This document shows, piece after piece, positions 45,221 through 51,335 of a stretch of DNA of 51,335 nt. Location of the stretch: NCBI GenBank assembly GCA_000585055.1, contig JEMX01000071.1:1-51335 (forward strand), written 5' to 3'. The DNA is from Candidatus Accumulibacter appositus (lineage in GTDB: Bacteria; Pseudomonadota; Gammaproteobacteria; Burkholderiales; Rhodocyclaceae). The notes beneath the pieces were generated by a model, which was given only the letters and a program-made list of their open reading frames with translations, did no database searches and was not told the DNA's origin. Both the position numbers and the translations under genes were made by a program. How positions within the stretch are numbered: the first letter of the stretch is position 1; each line of letters opens with the position of its first letter.

Positions 45221-46129
45221 TCAGACGCTACGAACGAGGTGGTTTTCCATCAGATCGATCAGCAACAACAGCTCGCGCACCGCGCCTGCGGCAAAACCCC
45301 GGCGCTCGCCATTGCGATTGTCGCGCAGGAGTTTGTTCAGGTAGATCAGGCACTCTGGCGAGCCCCAGATACGCGAAATCTCGCAGCGGATGCGTGCCAC
45401 CTGCCTTAGCGTTGGCAGCTGCGGCAGCAACTGGTCGATCGACGCTGCTTGTTCTTCACCGACGATCGCCAATGGTTCAAAAACCTCGCCGACCCACTCC
45501 CATTCCGGTGCAGCGATGTTGAAATGGCGTCTGAGTCGCAGGCTCAATATTTCGAAAGCCTGACGCTGCCCATTCTGTTGATAGAGTTCGAGGAGTTTCA
45601 GCCAGGGCGTCAGCGCCACCAGAGGGTGAGCGTTTACAAAGTCCTCCAGTGCCTGCTCGGCGCCGCGGGCGCGCCCGAAGGAGACCATGATCTCGGCGAG
45701 TTCGAGGACTACAGCGACCTTTGCGTTATCGCGCTGCTGCTGGGCAGAGCTGCCGAAGACGCTCGCGGTCGCCGCAACGGCATCGACAGGCAGGCGGCTG
45801 TCGCTGTCGCCCAGCGGCGCATCCAGCCCGTTGTTGACCTGCAACTCCCAACCGGAATCGTCGCTGCTGTCAAACGGGCGGACGACGGTAACCGGGAGCT
45901 GCGGCGGCTTGGATCGCTGCTCGCGGCCACGGCGAAACAGCCAGCTCGCGCAGCCGAGCAAGCTGAGGACGGCTGCCAGCGTCAGCCACCAATCGCCGTT
46001 ATCGAGCACGGCCGCGGTGCCTGCCTGCGTTGACGACGACCCTTGGGCGTCATCCGCCGCTACAAAGACAACCGCCAGTAGCGAAAAAGTGCCCCACATA
46101 GCGAGAGGAATGCTGATTCTCGAGCGCAT
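45221..46129 (-). CDS. FimV-like membrane protein (TPR region)
   Basis: 302 aa. N-terminal signal or anchor, a second hydrophobic segment at about 47-65 (WWLTLAAVLSLLGCASWLF), a charged linker, then a helical domain (ELAEIMVSFGRARGAEQALEDFV; LTPWLKLLELYQQNGQRQAFEILSLRLRRHFNI) like the TPR/FimV C-terminal region of type IV pilus assembly proteins. It lacks the LysM domain and the size of true FimV, so FimV-like is as far as I go. Located just upstream of recA, in the same direction. Role unknown; a peptidoglycan- or pilus-linked scaffold is a guess. Confidence 0.6.
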   Translation of the reverse strand: MRSRISIPLAMWGTFSLLAVVFVAADDAQGSSSTQAGTAAVLDNGDWWLTLAAVLSLLGCASWLFRRGREQRSKPPQLPVTVVRPFDSSDDSGWELQVNNGLDAPLGDSDSRLPVDAVAATASVFGSSAQQQRDNAKVAVVLELAEIMVSFGRARGAEQALEDFVNAHPLVALTPWLKLLELYQQNGQRQAFEILSLRLRRHFNIAAPEWEWVGEVFEPLAIVGEEQAASIDQLLPQLPTLRQVARIRCEISRIWGSPECLIYLNKLLRDNRNGERRGFAAGAVRELLLLIDLMENHLVRSV

Positions 46130-46267
46130 GGTCCGGAATGAAGACAGAGCAGATCCTGGTGATCCATTCTATTCCAAGGCGCCCGTCTCTGGCGCATCTG
46201 CCTACCGCATTTCTTTATTTTATTAGCAGCCTATGCCCCCCCCTTGGCGCAAGGCTCGCGGCGGGCC

Positions 46268-46777
46268 TCAGCCCAGCGGCCTCCTGGCACGTTGCAGTAG
46301 CCCTTGCAGCGCCTGCGCCACCGACTGCGCGCGCACCGCTGCGCGGTCGCCCACAAAGCAACGGGTCGCGGTCTCGATTCGCCCTTCTGGCCCTGCCCAG
46401 GCGAAGCAGACGGTCCCCACGGGCCGGGCCGGAGAGCCGCCACCCGGACCGGCGACACCAGTGATCGCCAGCGCCCAGTCAGCACGACTGTGACGCAGCG
46501 CGCCACGCGCCATGGCCGCTGCGGTGGCTTCGCTTACCGCCCCGTGTGCGGCAAGTGTTTCAGCACCGACGCCTAGGGTCTCGATCTTGGCGTCGTTCGA
46601 ATAGGTGACAAAACCCCGCTCAAACCAACGCGAACTGCCGACAATCGCTGTCGCGCACTGGCCCACCCAGCCACCGGTGCAGGACTCGGCGGTCGCCAAG
46701 CGCTCGCTATTGGCCAGCAGCAGCTCGCCTACTTCGCCAGCCAGCGCTTCCAGCGCAGCCTGATCGCAGGCGTTCAT
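46268..46777 (-). CDS. pncC: Nicotinamide-nucleotide amidase (CinA C-terminal type)
   Basis: 169 aa, stand-alone CinA C-terminal domain: LATAESCTGGWVGQCAT, AITGVAGPGGGSP, GTVCFAWAG. Converts nicotinamide mononucleotide to nicotinic acid mononucleotide for NAD salvage. Its start overlaps the pgpA stop (ATGA). Confidence 0.92.
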   Translation of the reverse strand: MNACDQAALEALAGEVGELLLANSERLATAESCTGGWVGQCATAIVGSSRWFERGFVTYSNDAKIETLGVGAETLAAHGAVSEATAAAMARGALRHSRADWALAITGVAGPGGGSPARPVGTVCFAWAGPEGRIETATRCFVGDRAAVRAQSVAQALQGLLQRARRPLG

Positions 46778-47313
46778 GGCAGAACGAAACGCAGAATCGC
46801 CAGCACCAACAAGGTATAGCCGGCCGCGACCAGATCGTCAGTCATCACCCCGAATCCATTCTTCACCTGCTCGTCGAAGTAGCGCGCCGGCTGCGGTTTG
46901 CTGATGTCGAAAAAGCGAAACAGGCAGAAAGCGGTGATCTGCCACAGCCAGTTGTCCGGACAGAACAGCAGCACCAGCCAGAAGGGTACGATCTCGTCCC
47001 AGACAATGCTGCCGTGATCGATGACACCCAGGTCGACGCCGGTCTTGTGTACCGCCAACACGCCGCCGATGAAGCAGACGACGATGAAAGCCAACAGCTC
47101 GAAGTCGCTCATGTACGGACGCAATAAGAGGAAGGACAACCAGGCGAAGAGCGTACCGATAGTCCCCGGCGCCCGCGGCGACAAGCCGCTGCCGAAGCCA
47201 CAGGCTACCAGGTGTGCTGGATGCGCCATGAGAAACTGCAGCGAGGGCGAAGTTGACGACCTCGACGGATGGTGGGGATTGGCATCAGGCAAAGTGGTCG
47301 AATCCTTGACCAT
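46774..47313 (-). CDS. pgpA: Phosphatidylglycerophosphatase A
   Basis: 179 aa. PgpA family: HPAHLVACGFGSGLSPRAPGTIGT, IVWDEIVPFWLVLLFCP, FRFFDISKPQPARYFD, VMTDDLVAAGYTLLVLAI. Inner-membrane enzyme that dephosphorylates phosphatidylglycerophosphate. Start uncertain: ATG at 47313 (AGGA upstream, 29-bp overlap with thiL), TTG at 47292 (8-bp overlap) or ATG at 47229 are all possible; similarity begins before the last of these. Confidence 0.9.
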   Translation of the reverse strand: MVKDSTTLPDANPHHPSRSSTSPSLQFLMAHPAHLVACGFGSGLSPRAPGTIGTLFAWLSFLLLRPYMSDFELLAFIVVCFIGGVLAVHKTGVDLGVIDHGSIVWDEIVPFWLVLLFCPDNWLWQITAFCLFRFFDISKPQPARYFDEQVKNGFGVMTDDLVAAGYTLLVLAILRFVLP

Positions 47314-48247
47314 CGATGGCCAGTTCCTGGCCATCCTCGTCGAGCAACGTCAGGCGCCTGTCACCGACGGCGTCGACAACCTCCCCGAAGCGCCACAGCG
47401 GCAGATCGAGCTCGGCAGCCAGCGCGGCAAGCTCGAGTCGCTTTGCCGGCGCTGCCGAGAAGACAAGTTCGTAGTCGTCACCACCGGCCAGCTGACACTG
47501 GCGCGCGAACAGCGGGTCGACGCCGGCCGGCCTTGATGGTAGCTGCGCCGCATGGATTTCGGCGGCAACCGCCGAGCGTTCGAGAATGTGCCCAAGGTCG
47601 GCGAGCACGCCATCCGAGACGTCGATGGCCGCGTTCGCCAGGCGACGCACACGCAACTCGAGACCCAGTTCGACGCGCGGCCGCGGCTGTTGCAAGGCCG
47701 CCAGGCAGCGCTTGGCGAGCGTTTCCGCGAGCCTTGTGCGACCCTGCAAATGCGCGAGCCCCATGGCCGCCAAGCCCGGCCACCCGGAAATCCAGAGATC
47801 GTCACCGCGCACAGCCCGATCGCGACGCAGCGCCTCGCCGGCGGGAACTTCACCGAGCACCGTGAAACACAGGTTGAGCGGACCGCGCGTCGTATCGCCG
47901 CCAACCAGATCGACGCCGTAGCGGCTGGCGCAGGCAAAGACGCCTTCCGAAAACGCCGCCAGCCACTGCGCACGCGCCTCCGGCAGGCTGCCGGCAAGCA
48001 GAGCCCAGCGCGGCTTGGCACCCATCGCGGCCAGATCCGAGAGGTTCACCGCCAGGGCTTTCCAGCCAAGTTGGCGGGGGTCGGTGTCGGGCAGGAAATG
48101 CTGGCCCTCGACCAGCATATCGGTGGTGATTGCCAATTCGCAGCCCGCCGACGGCACGAGCAGCGCGCAATCGTCACCCGGCCCGAGGACCGCCTGCGGC
48201 GTCGGCCTGGAGAAATAGGTCCGGATCACGTCAAACTCGCTGGGCAT
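47285..48247 (-). CDS. thiL: Thiamine-monophosphate kinase
   Basis: 320 aa. ThiL: GPGDDCALLVP, ITTDMLVEGQHF, KALAVNLSDLAAMGA, VGGDTTRGPL, AIDVSDGVLADLGHIL, AGGDDYELVF. Makes thiamine diphosphate from thiamine monophosphate. The ATG at 48247 has GGGAG five bases upstream; a GTG two codons earlier is in frame. Confidence 0.95.
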   Translation of the reverse strand: MPSEFDVIRTYFSRPTPQAVLGPGDDCALLVPSAGCELAITTDMLVEGQHFLPDTDPRQLGWKALAVNLSDLAAMGAKPRWALLAGSLPEARAQWLAAFSEGVFACASRYGVDLVGGDTTRGPLNLCFTVLGEVPAGEALRRDRAVRGDDLWISGWPGLAAMGLAHLQGRTRLAETLAKRCLAALQQPRPRVELGLELRVRRLANAAIDVSDGVLADLGHILERSAVAAEIHAAQLPSRPAGVDPLFARQCQLAGGDDYELVFSAAPAKRLELAALAAELDLPLWRFGEVVDAVGDRRLTLLDEDGQELAIDGQGFDHFA

Positions 48248-48298
48248 CTCCACTCCCTTGCACGGCCACGGATTGCCGGCCTCGCTCGGCGCCGCTGA

Positions 48299-48793
48299 TC
48301 AGCGCGCCTTGGCGCGCGCCGCGCGCTTGGCTTCGACCTCGGCCGGACGCAAACTCAGAGCCAGCTTGTCGAGGACGCCGTTGACGTACTTGTGGCCGTC
48401 CGTGCCACCGTAAGCCTTGGCCAGTTCGATCGACTCGTTGATGATCACCCGATACGGCGTTTGCGGATAATTGCCCAACTCGAAAGCACCAGCCAGCAGG
48501 ACGCTGGCCTCGATCGGCGACAGCTCGCTAAAGGGCCGGTCCAGATACGCCTGAAGCTGTTCCTGCAGCGCCAAGCGCTGAACGAGAACACCGCGCAGCA
48601 ACTTGACGAAGAACTCACGGTCTGCCTTGTCGAAACCTTCGACGTCGCCAAGATGCGCTTCGATTGCCGCTTCGTCGTTACCACTCAGCTGCCACTGGTA
48701 GAGCCCCTGCAGGGCAAATTCGCGGGCCCGGCGACGCGGCGACCTGGCGGCCGTGGCCGTGGCCTTGACTTTCTTCGCCCCCTCCCCGGCCAT
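48299..48793 (-). CDS. nusB: Transcription antitermination factor NusB
   Basis: 164 aa. NusB helical fold: RRRAREFALQGLYQWQLSGND, VLLAGAFELGNYPQTPYRVIINE, HKYVNGVLDKLAL. Binds boxA RNA with NusE in rRNA antitermination. ATG at 48793 overlaps the ribH TGA (TGATG). Lys/Arg-rich ends on both sides. Confidence 0.95.
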   Translation of the reverse strand: MAGEGAKKVKATATAARSPRRRAREFALQGLYQWQLSGNDEAAIEAHLGDVEGFDKADREFFVKLLRGVLVQRLALQEQLQAYLDRPFSELSPIEASVLLAGAFELGNYPQTPYRVIINESIELAKAYGGTDGHKYVNGVLDKLALSLRPAEVEAKRAARAKAR

Positions 48794-49305
48794 CACGAGC
48801 GCTCCCCGAGTGCCGCCAGCAGATTGGCCATCTCGACCGCCACCTGTGCACAGTCGGCGCCTTTCTGCTGCATGCGAGCCAGCGCCTGATCTTCGTCTTC
48901 GCAGGTCAGTATTCCGTTGGCGATGGGCACCCCGCTGTCGAGCTGGACCTCCATCACGCCCCGGCAGGAGTCGTTGGCAACAACCTCGAAGTGATAGGTT
49001 TCACCGCGAATGACCGCGCCCAGCGCGACTAGCGCGTCGAAACGCTCGCTTTGCGCCATCGTCTGCAGCGTCAGGGGTATTTCCAAAGCGCCCGGCACTG
49101 TCGCCAGCGTGATGCGCGCCTGGTCAACGCCGAGGCGCTGCAGCTCACTGAGGCAAGCGCTGAGCAGGCCCTCACCAATTTCCGGGCTGAAACGGCTCAT
49201 GACGATGCCGATCGCCAGGCCTTCGCCGTCGAGCGAAGCATCATACTCGTCGAGCTTGTCGTCGCGACGCACGGGAGAGGTCTTGTTACGCGTTTGGGTG
49301 CTCAT
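48793..49305 (-). CDS. ribH: Lumazine synthase
   Basis: 170 aa. DMRL synthase: [49 protein letters not shown] (cut by me), [15 protein letters not shown]. Condenses the ribBX product with the pyrimidine precursor in riboflavin synthesis. Its start touches the ribBX stop at 49305. Confidence 0.95.
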   Translation of the reverse strand: MSTQTRNKTSPVRRDDKLDEYDASLDGEGLAIGIVMSRFSPEIGEGLLSACLSELQRLGVDQARITLATVPGALEIPLTLQTMAQSERFDALVALGAVIRGETYHFEVVANDSCRGVMEVQLDSGVPIANGILTCEDEDQALARMQQKGADCAQVAVEMANLLAALGERS

Positions 49306-50438
49306 CAGAGCCTTTCAAGGTCGGTCAGGTTGGCAATATGGCCGGTGACTTCGAGGTCGAAACCGATCATGCTCGGCATCCGCCGCGGACTGGCAAGCAA
49401 TTTCATCTTGCCGACCCCGAGATCGCGCAGGATCTGCGCCCCGATACCGTAAATGCGAGGATCCCAACGGGCGGCCGGACGTTTGCTGGCGACGGGCTCA
49501 CGAAGCATGGCGAGAATGTCCTGGCCGCTTTCGGGACGGTGCAGCAAAACGATCACGCCGGCCCTCGCCCGCGCCAGCGCAGCCTGCGCCACGTCGAGCG
49601 AGAAAGTATGCCGCTCGCCCCCCGGGTCGAGGAAATCGACCACCGAGAGCGGTTCATGCACGCGTACCACCGTCTCCTCATCGGGGCGAATCTCGCCCTT
49701 GGTGAGCACCAGATGCACCTCGTTCGAAGTGCAATCGGTATACGCGTGCAGCATGAACTCGCCGTGCGCCGACTGTACCGGTTTCGACAGCGTGCGCTCG
49801 ACCAGTGTCTCGTGCTGGCTGCGGTAATGAATCAGATCGGCGATGGTGCCAATCTTGAGGCCATGCTGGCGAGCAAAGTCGACCAGGTCGTGCAGGCGGG
49901 CCATGCTGCCATCCTCGTTGAGGATCTCGCAAATGACCGCTGCCGGTTCGAGCCCGGCGAGCTGGGCCAGATCGCAGCCGGCTTCGGTATGGCCGGCACG
50001 CACCAGGACACCGCCCGCCCGCGCCATGATCGGAAAGACATGGCCCGGCTGAACAATGTCTGTCGGCTGGGCGTTGCGGGCCACTGCTGCCTGGATGGTC
50101 AACGCGCGGTCCTGCGCCGAGATTCCGGTGGTCACCCCTTCGGCGGCTTCGATTGAAACCGTGAACGCCGTGCTGTACGGACTCTTGTTGTCACGCGCCA
50201 TCTGGGTCAAGCCCAGTTGCCCGCAACGGGCCTCGGTCAGCGTCAGGCAAATCAGACCACGCCCAAAACGGGCCATGAAGTTGATCGCTTCCGGAGTGAC
50301 GTGCTCGGCGGCGAGAATCAGATCGCCCTCATTCTCGCGATCTTCCTCGTCGACCAGCACGACCATCCGTCCCGCACGCATTTCGACAATGACTTCTTCG
50401 ATCGGAGAAACATCGCCAGAAGTGCTCTGTGGTGCCAT
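49305..50438 (-). CDS. ribB: DHBP synthase with degenerate GTP cyclohydrolase II domain (RibBX type)
   Basis: 377 aa. N-terminal 3,4-dihydroxy-2-butanone 4-phosphate synthase with its catalytic acidic motif ([12 protein letters not shown]) and [17 protein letters not shown]. The C-terminal half aligns in layout with GTP cyclohydrolase II ([11 protein letters not shown]), but the Cys triad that binds zinc (C-x10-C-x-C) is missing: the region reads [20 protein letters not shown]. So only the DHBP activity is expected; this matches the RibBX variant known in beta/gamma-proteobacteria. A separate active ribA must exist elsewhere. Upstream ribE/ribD are not adjacent, and no FMN riboswitch was recognised. 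Confidence 0.9.
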   Translation of the reverse strand: MAPQSTSGDVSPIEEVIVEMRAGRMVVLVDEEDRENEGDLILAAEHVTPEAINFMARFGRGLICLTLTEARCGQLGLTQMARDNKSPYSTAFTVSIEAAEGVTTGISAQDRALTIQAAVARNAQPTDIVQPGHVFPIMARAGGVLVRAGHTEAGCDLAQLAGLEPAAVICEILNEDGSMARLHDLVDFARQHGLKIGTIADLIHYRSQHETLVERTLSKPVQSAHGEFMLHAYTDCTSNEVHLVLTKGEIRPDEETVVRVHEPLSVVDFLDPGGERHTFSLDVAQAALARARAGVIVLLHRPESGQDILAMLREPVASKRPAARWDPRIYGIGAQILRDLGVGKMKLLASPRRMPSMIGFDLEVTGHIANLTDLERL

Positions 50439-51048
50439 TCCCTACGTCCTCCGCGCCGGGCTTGCGCGCAAATGAGCCCACCACGCCAACTGGCGGCAAG
50501 CAGTCGCCTGATTTGACGGCCAGGTGAAACGCCGGTTCGTCTGGCGCCACGCCTTTCCAGCTGATCAAGGAAGGCAAAGCTCGCCGAGCAAACGCCGTCC
50601 TGGCCAGCCAGCATCGTTCCCGAGCCCGGCATTCTCTCAGTTTCCGGGCTCGACCGCTACGCAGGGATGCAGCAGTTAATGGAAAAGGCGCGCATGCGAC
50701 TCGCGACGCCCCCCTCTCCCCTCGCGGGCTGCGGGCCAGAATTCATGGAGCATGCTCCCTGCCCGGCGAACGATTCCGGTCTGCAAGCCGGAATCCCCAC
50801 GGCAAGAGAAGAGCGAAAAGGTCATGACTTCCATGCTCAGGGGTGTCTCGATATCTCGTAACCGTACGCTATCGCCGCGATTCGTCGACCGGCGCGCAGC
50901 CTGGCGATCGCCCAACGCGTCAATTATTCGTTTTATCATGGTCGACAGCGAGTGCCCAAAGCCGTCGGCTGAAGAATTGAACGGTGACTGGGCGTGCGTC
51001 GGCATATTCCGACGAGGGTGAATGCCAAAAGGGCGAAGGATCAGTTCA
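50439..51048 (+). other. 610-bp region of palindromes, no clear gene
   Basis: Between ribBX (leftward) and the repeat protein (rightward). It holds the second MITE-like element (50676-50832). The frame 50752-51021 (plus, 89 codons) runs through the element and resembles nothing I know. Promoters for both flanking genes should be here but were not resolved. Confidence 0.5.
50676..50832 (-). repeat. Palindromic MITE-like element, copy 2
   Basis: Minus-strand copy, about 157 bp, of the element at 24439-24536. Shared in order: AAGTCATGACC at one end, CCCGCGAGGGGAGA in the middle (50715-50728), GGCGTCG-N-GAGTCGC-N-TGCGCG, and a CCATTAA end. It carries extra internal palindromes absent from copy 1: GGAGCATGCTCC (50747-50758) and GATTCCGG/CCGGAATC (50772-50779/50788-50795). 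Confidence 0.65.
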
Positions 51049-51335
51049 ATGTCAATCAATGAGACCTTGTTATTAGTCGCCGCAGGCGTGGTCGTGGCCT
51101 TTTTCGCGTGGCGCTCCTTCAACACGCGTCGTGCAGCGAACGAGCAAGCAGAACGGAAAGCCGCTGAGGAGGCGGCTCGGGCAGAGGCCAAGCGCAAGGC
51201 CGCCGCAGACGCCGCCAAGGCCGAAGCCGAGCGCAAGGCCGCCGCAGACGCCGCCAAGGCCGAAGCCGAGCGCAAGGCCGCCGCAGACACCGCCAAGGCC
51301 GAAGCCGAGCGCAAGGCCGCCGCAGACGCCGCCAA
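51049..51335 (+). CDS. Membrane-anchored Ala/Lys/Glu repeat protein, 3' end beyond window
   Basis: 95 codons before the window ends. AAGGA lies eight bases before the ATG at 51049. A short N-terminus and one membrane segment (LLLVAAGVVVAFFAW) are followed by a basic stop-transfer stretch (RSFNTRRAANEQ), then 13-residue repeats of the form AEAERKAAADAAK, predicted as a long charged helix or coiled coil as in TolA-type proteins. Function unknown; the C-terminal domain is outside the window. Confidence 0.75.
   Translation, partial: MSINETLLLVAAGVVVAFFAWRSFNTRRAANEQAERKAAEEAARAEAKRKAAADAAKAEAERKAAADAAKAEAERKAAADTAKAEAERKAAADAA
51181..51335 (+). repeat. 39-bp coding tandem repeats
   Basis: Four units of 39 bp (51181-51219, 51220-51258, 51259-51297, 51298 to the window end), each 13 codons. 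Units two to four are nearly identical at DNA level (one GCC-to-ACC change in the third), so recent expansion is likely; the first is more diverged. Confidence 0.92.

Noticed and set aside
50439..50700. FMN riboswitch upstream of ribBX
   Set aside because: I searched both strands for the conserved RFN blocks and did not find them.
50676..51335. Minus-strand Ala/Ser-rich frame of 219 codons at the right end
   Set aside because: It is the antisense of the 39-bp coding repeats and of the MITE-like element; the plus frame has a ribosome site and a membrane anchor.
51181..51335. Possible CRISPR array
   Set aside because: The units are directly tandem with no spacers and stay in one reading frame, so they are protein-coding repeats.

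Overview
The window is a GC-rich (visibly well above 60 percent) bacterial chromosome segment packed with housekeeping genes on both strands. Gene content and order (the rpsU-yqeY-dnaG-rpoD block, rpoN-hpf-ptsN-hprK, ribBX-ribH-nusB-thiL-pgpA, a one-operon Mla system that includes mlaA, a PsiF-repeat protein) point to a betaproteobacterium. A Rhodocyclales/Accumulibacter-like lineage is my inference, not something the sequence proves.

Layout. 1-2444 (minus): an MshM/ExeA-type AAA ATPase cut by the window edge, behind a sigma-54 response regulator. 2584-6385 (plus): a complete outer-membrane lipid asymmetry operon, mlaFED-mlaA-mlaC-mlaB, followed by an ABC-2 exporter, the BolA-family gene ibaG and murA. 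9663-10299: a DUF3579 gene and tRNA-Val(CAC). 10452-12818 (minus): a circularly permuted ATP-grasp gene and an alpha-E gene. 13124-15092: a haem-site DUF3365 protein and citrate synthase. 15697-18329: glnD, split by a 23-bp tandem duplication. 18430-25488 (plus): transglutaminase-DUF2126, a fused ATP-grasp/alpha-E protein and a second transglutaminase. 25609-30241: three paralogous CNNM/CBS membrane proteins. 30388-35012: the macromolecular synthesis operon. 35265-39435: an exported small protein, a trypsin-like protease, dsbC, a Ubi-type flavin hydroxylase, an orphan ORF and psiF. 39480-45060 (minus): hprK, ptsN, hpf, rpoN, lptB, recX and recA, with a LexA box on the recA promoter. 45221-50438 (minus): a FimV-like membrane protein, pncC, pgpA, thiL, nusB, ribH and ribBX. 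51049 to the end: the start of an alanine-rich repeat protein with one membrane anchor.

The most notable observations are: (1) glnD is broken by a perfect 23-bp direct repeat, so that the stop of the nucleotidyltransferase half overlaps the ATG of the HD/ACT half (TGATG); (2) the two separate ATP-grasp/alpha-E/transglutaminase loci, one with split genes and one with a fusion, form a predicted peptide-ligase system whose product is unknown; and (3) two related palindromic, MITE-like elements, one lying between two genes of that system and supplying a possible ribosome binding site for the downstream gene.
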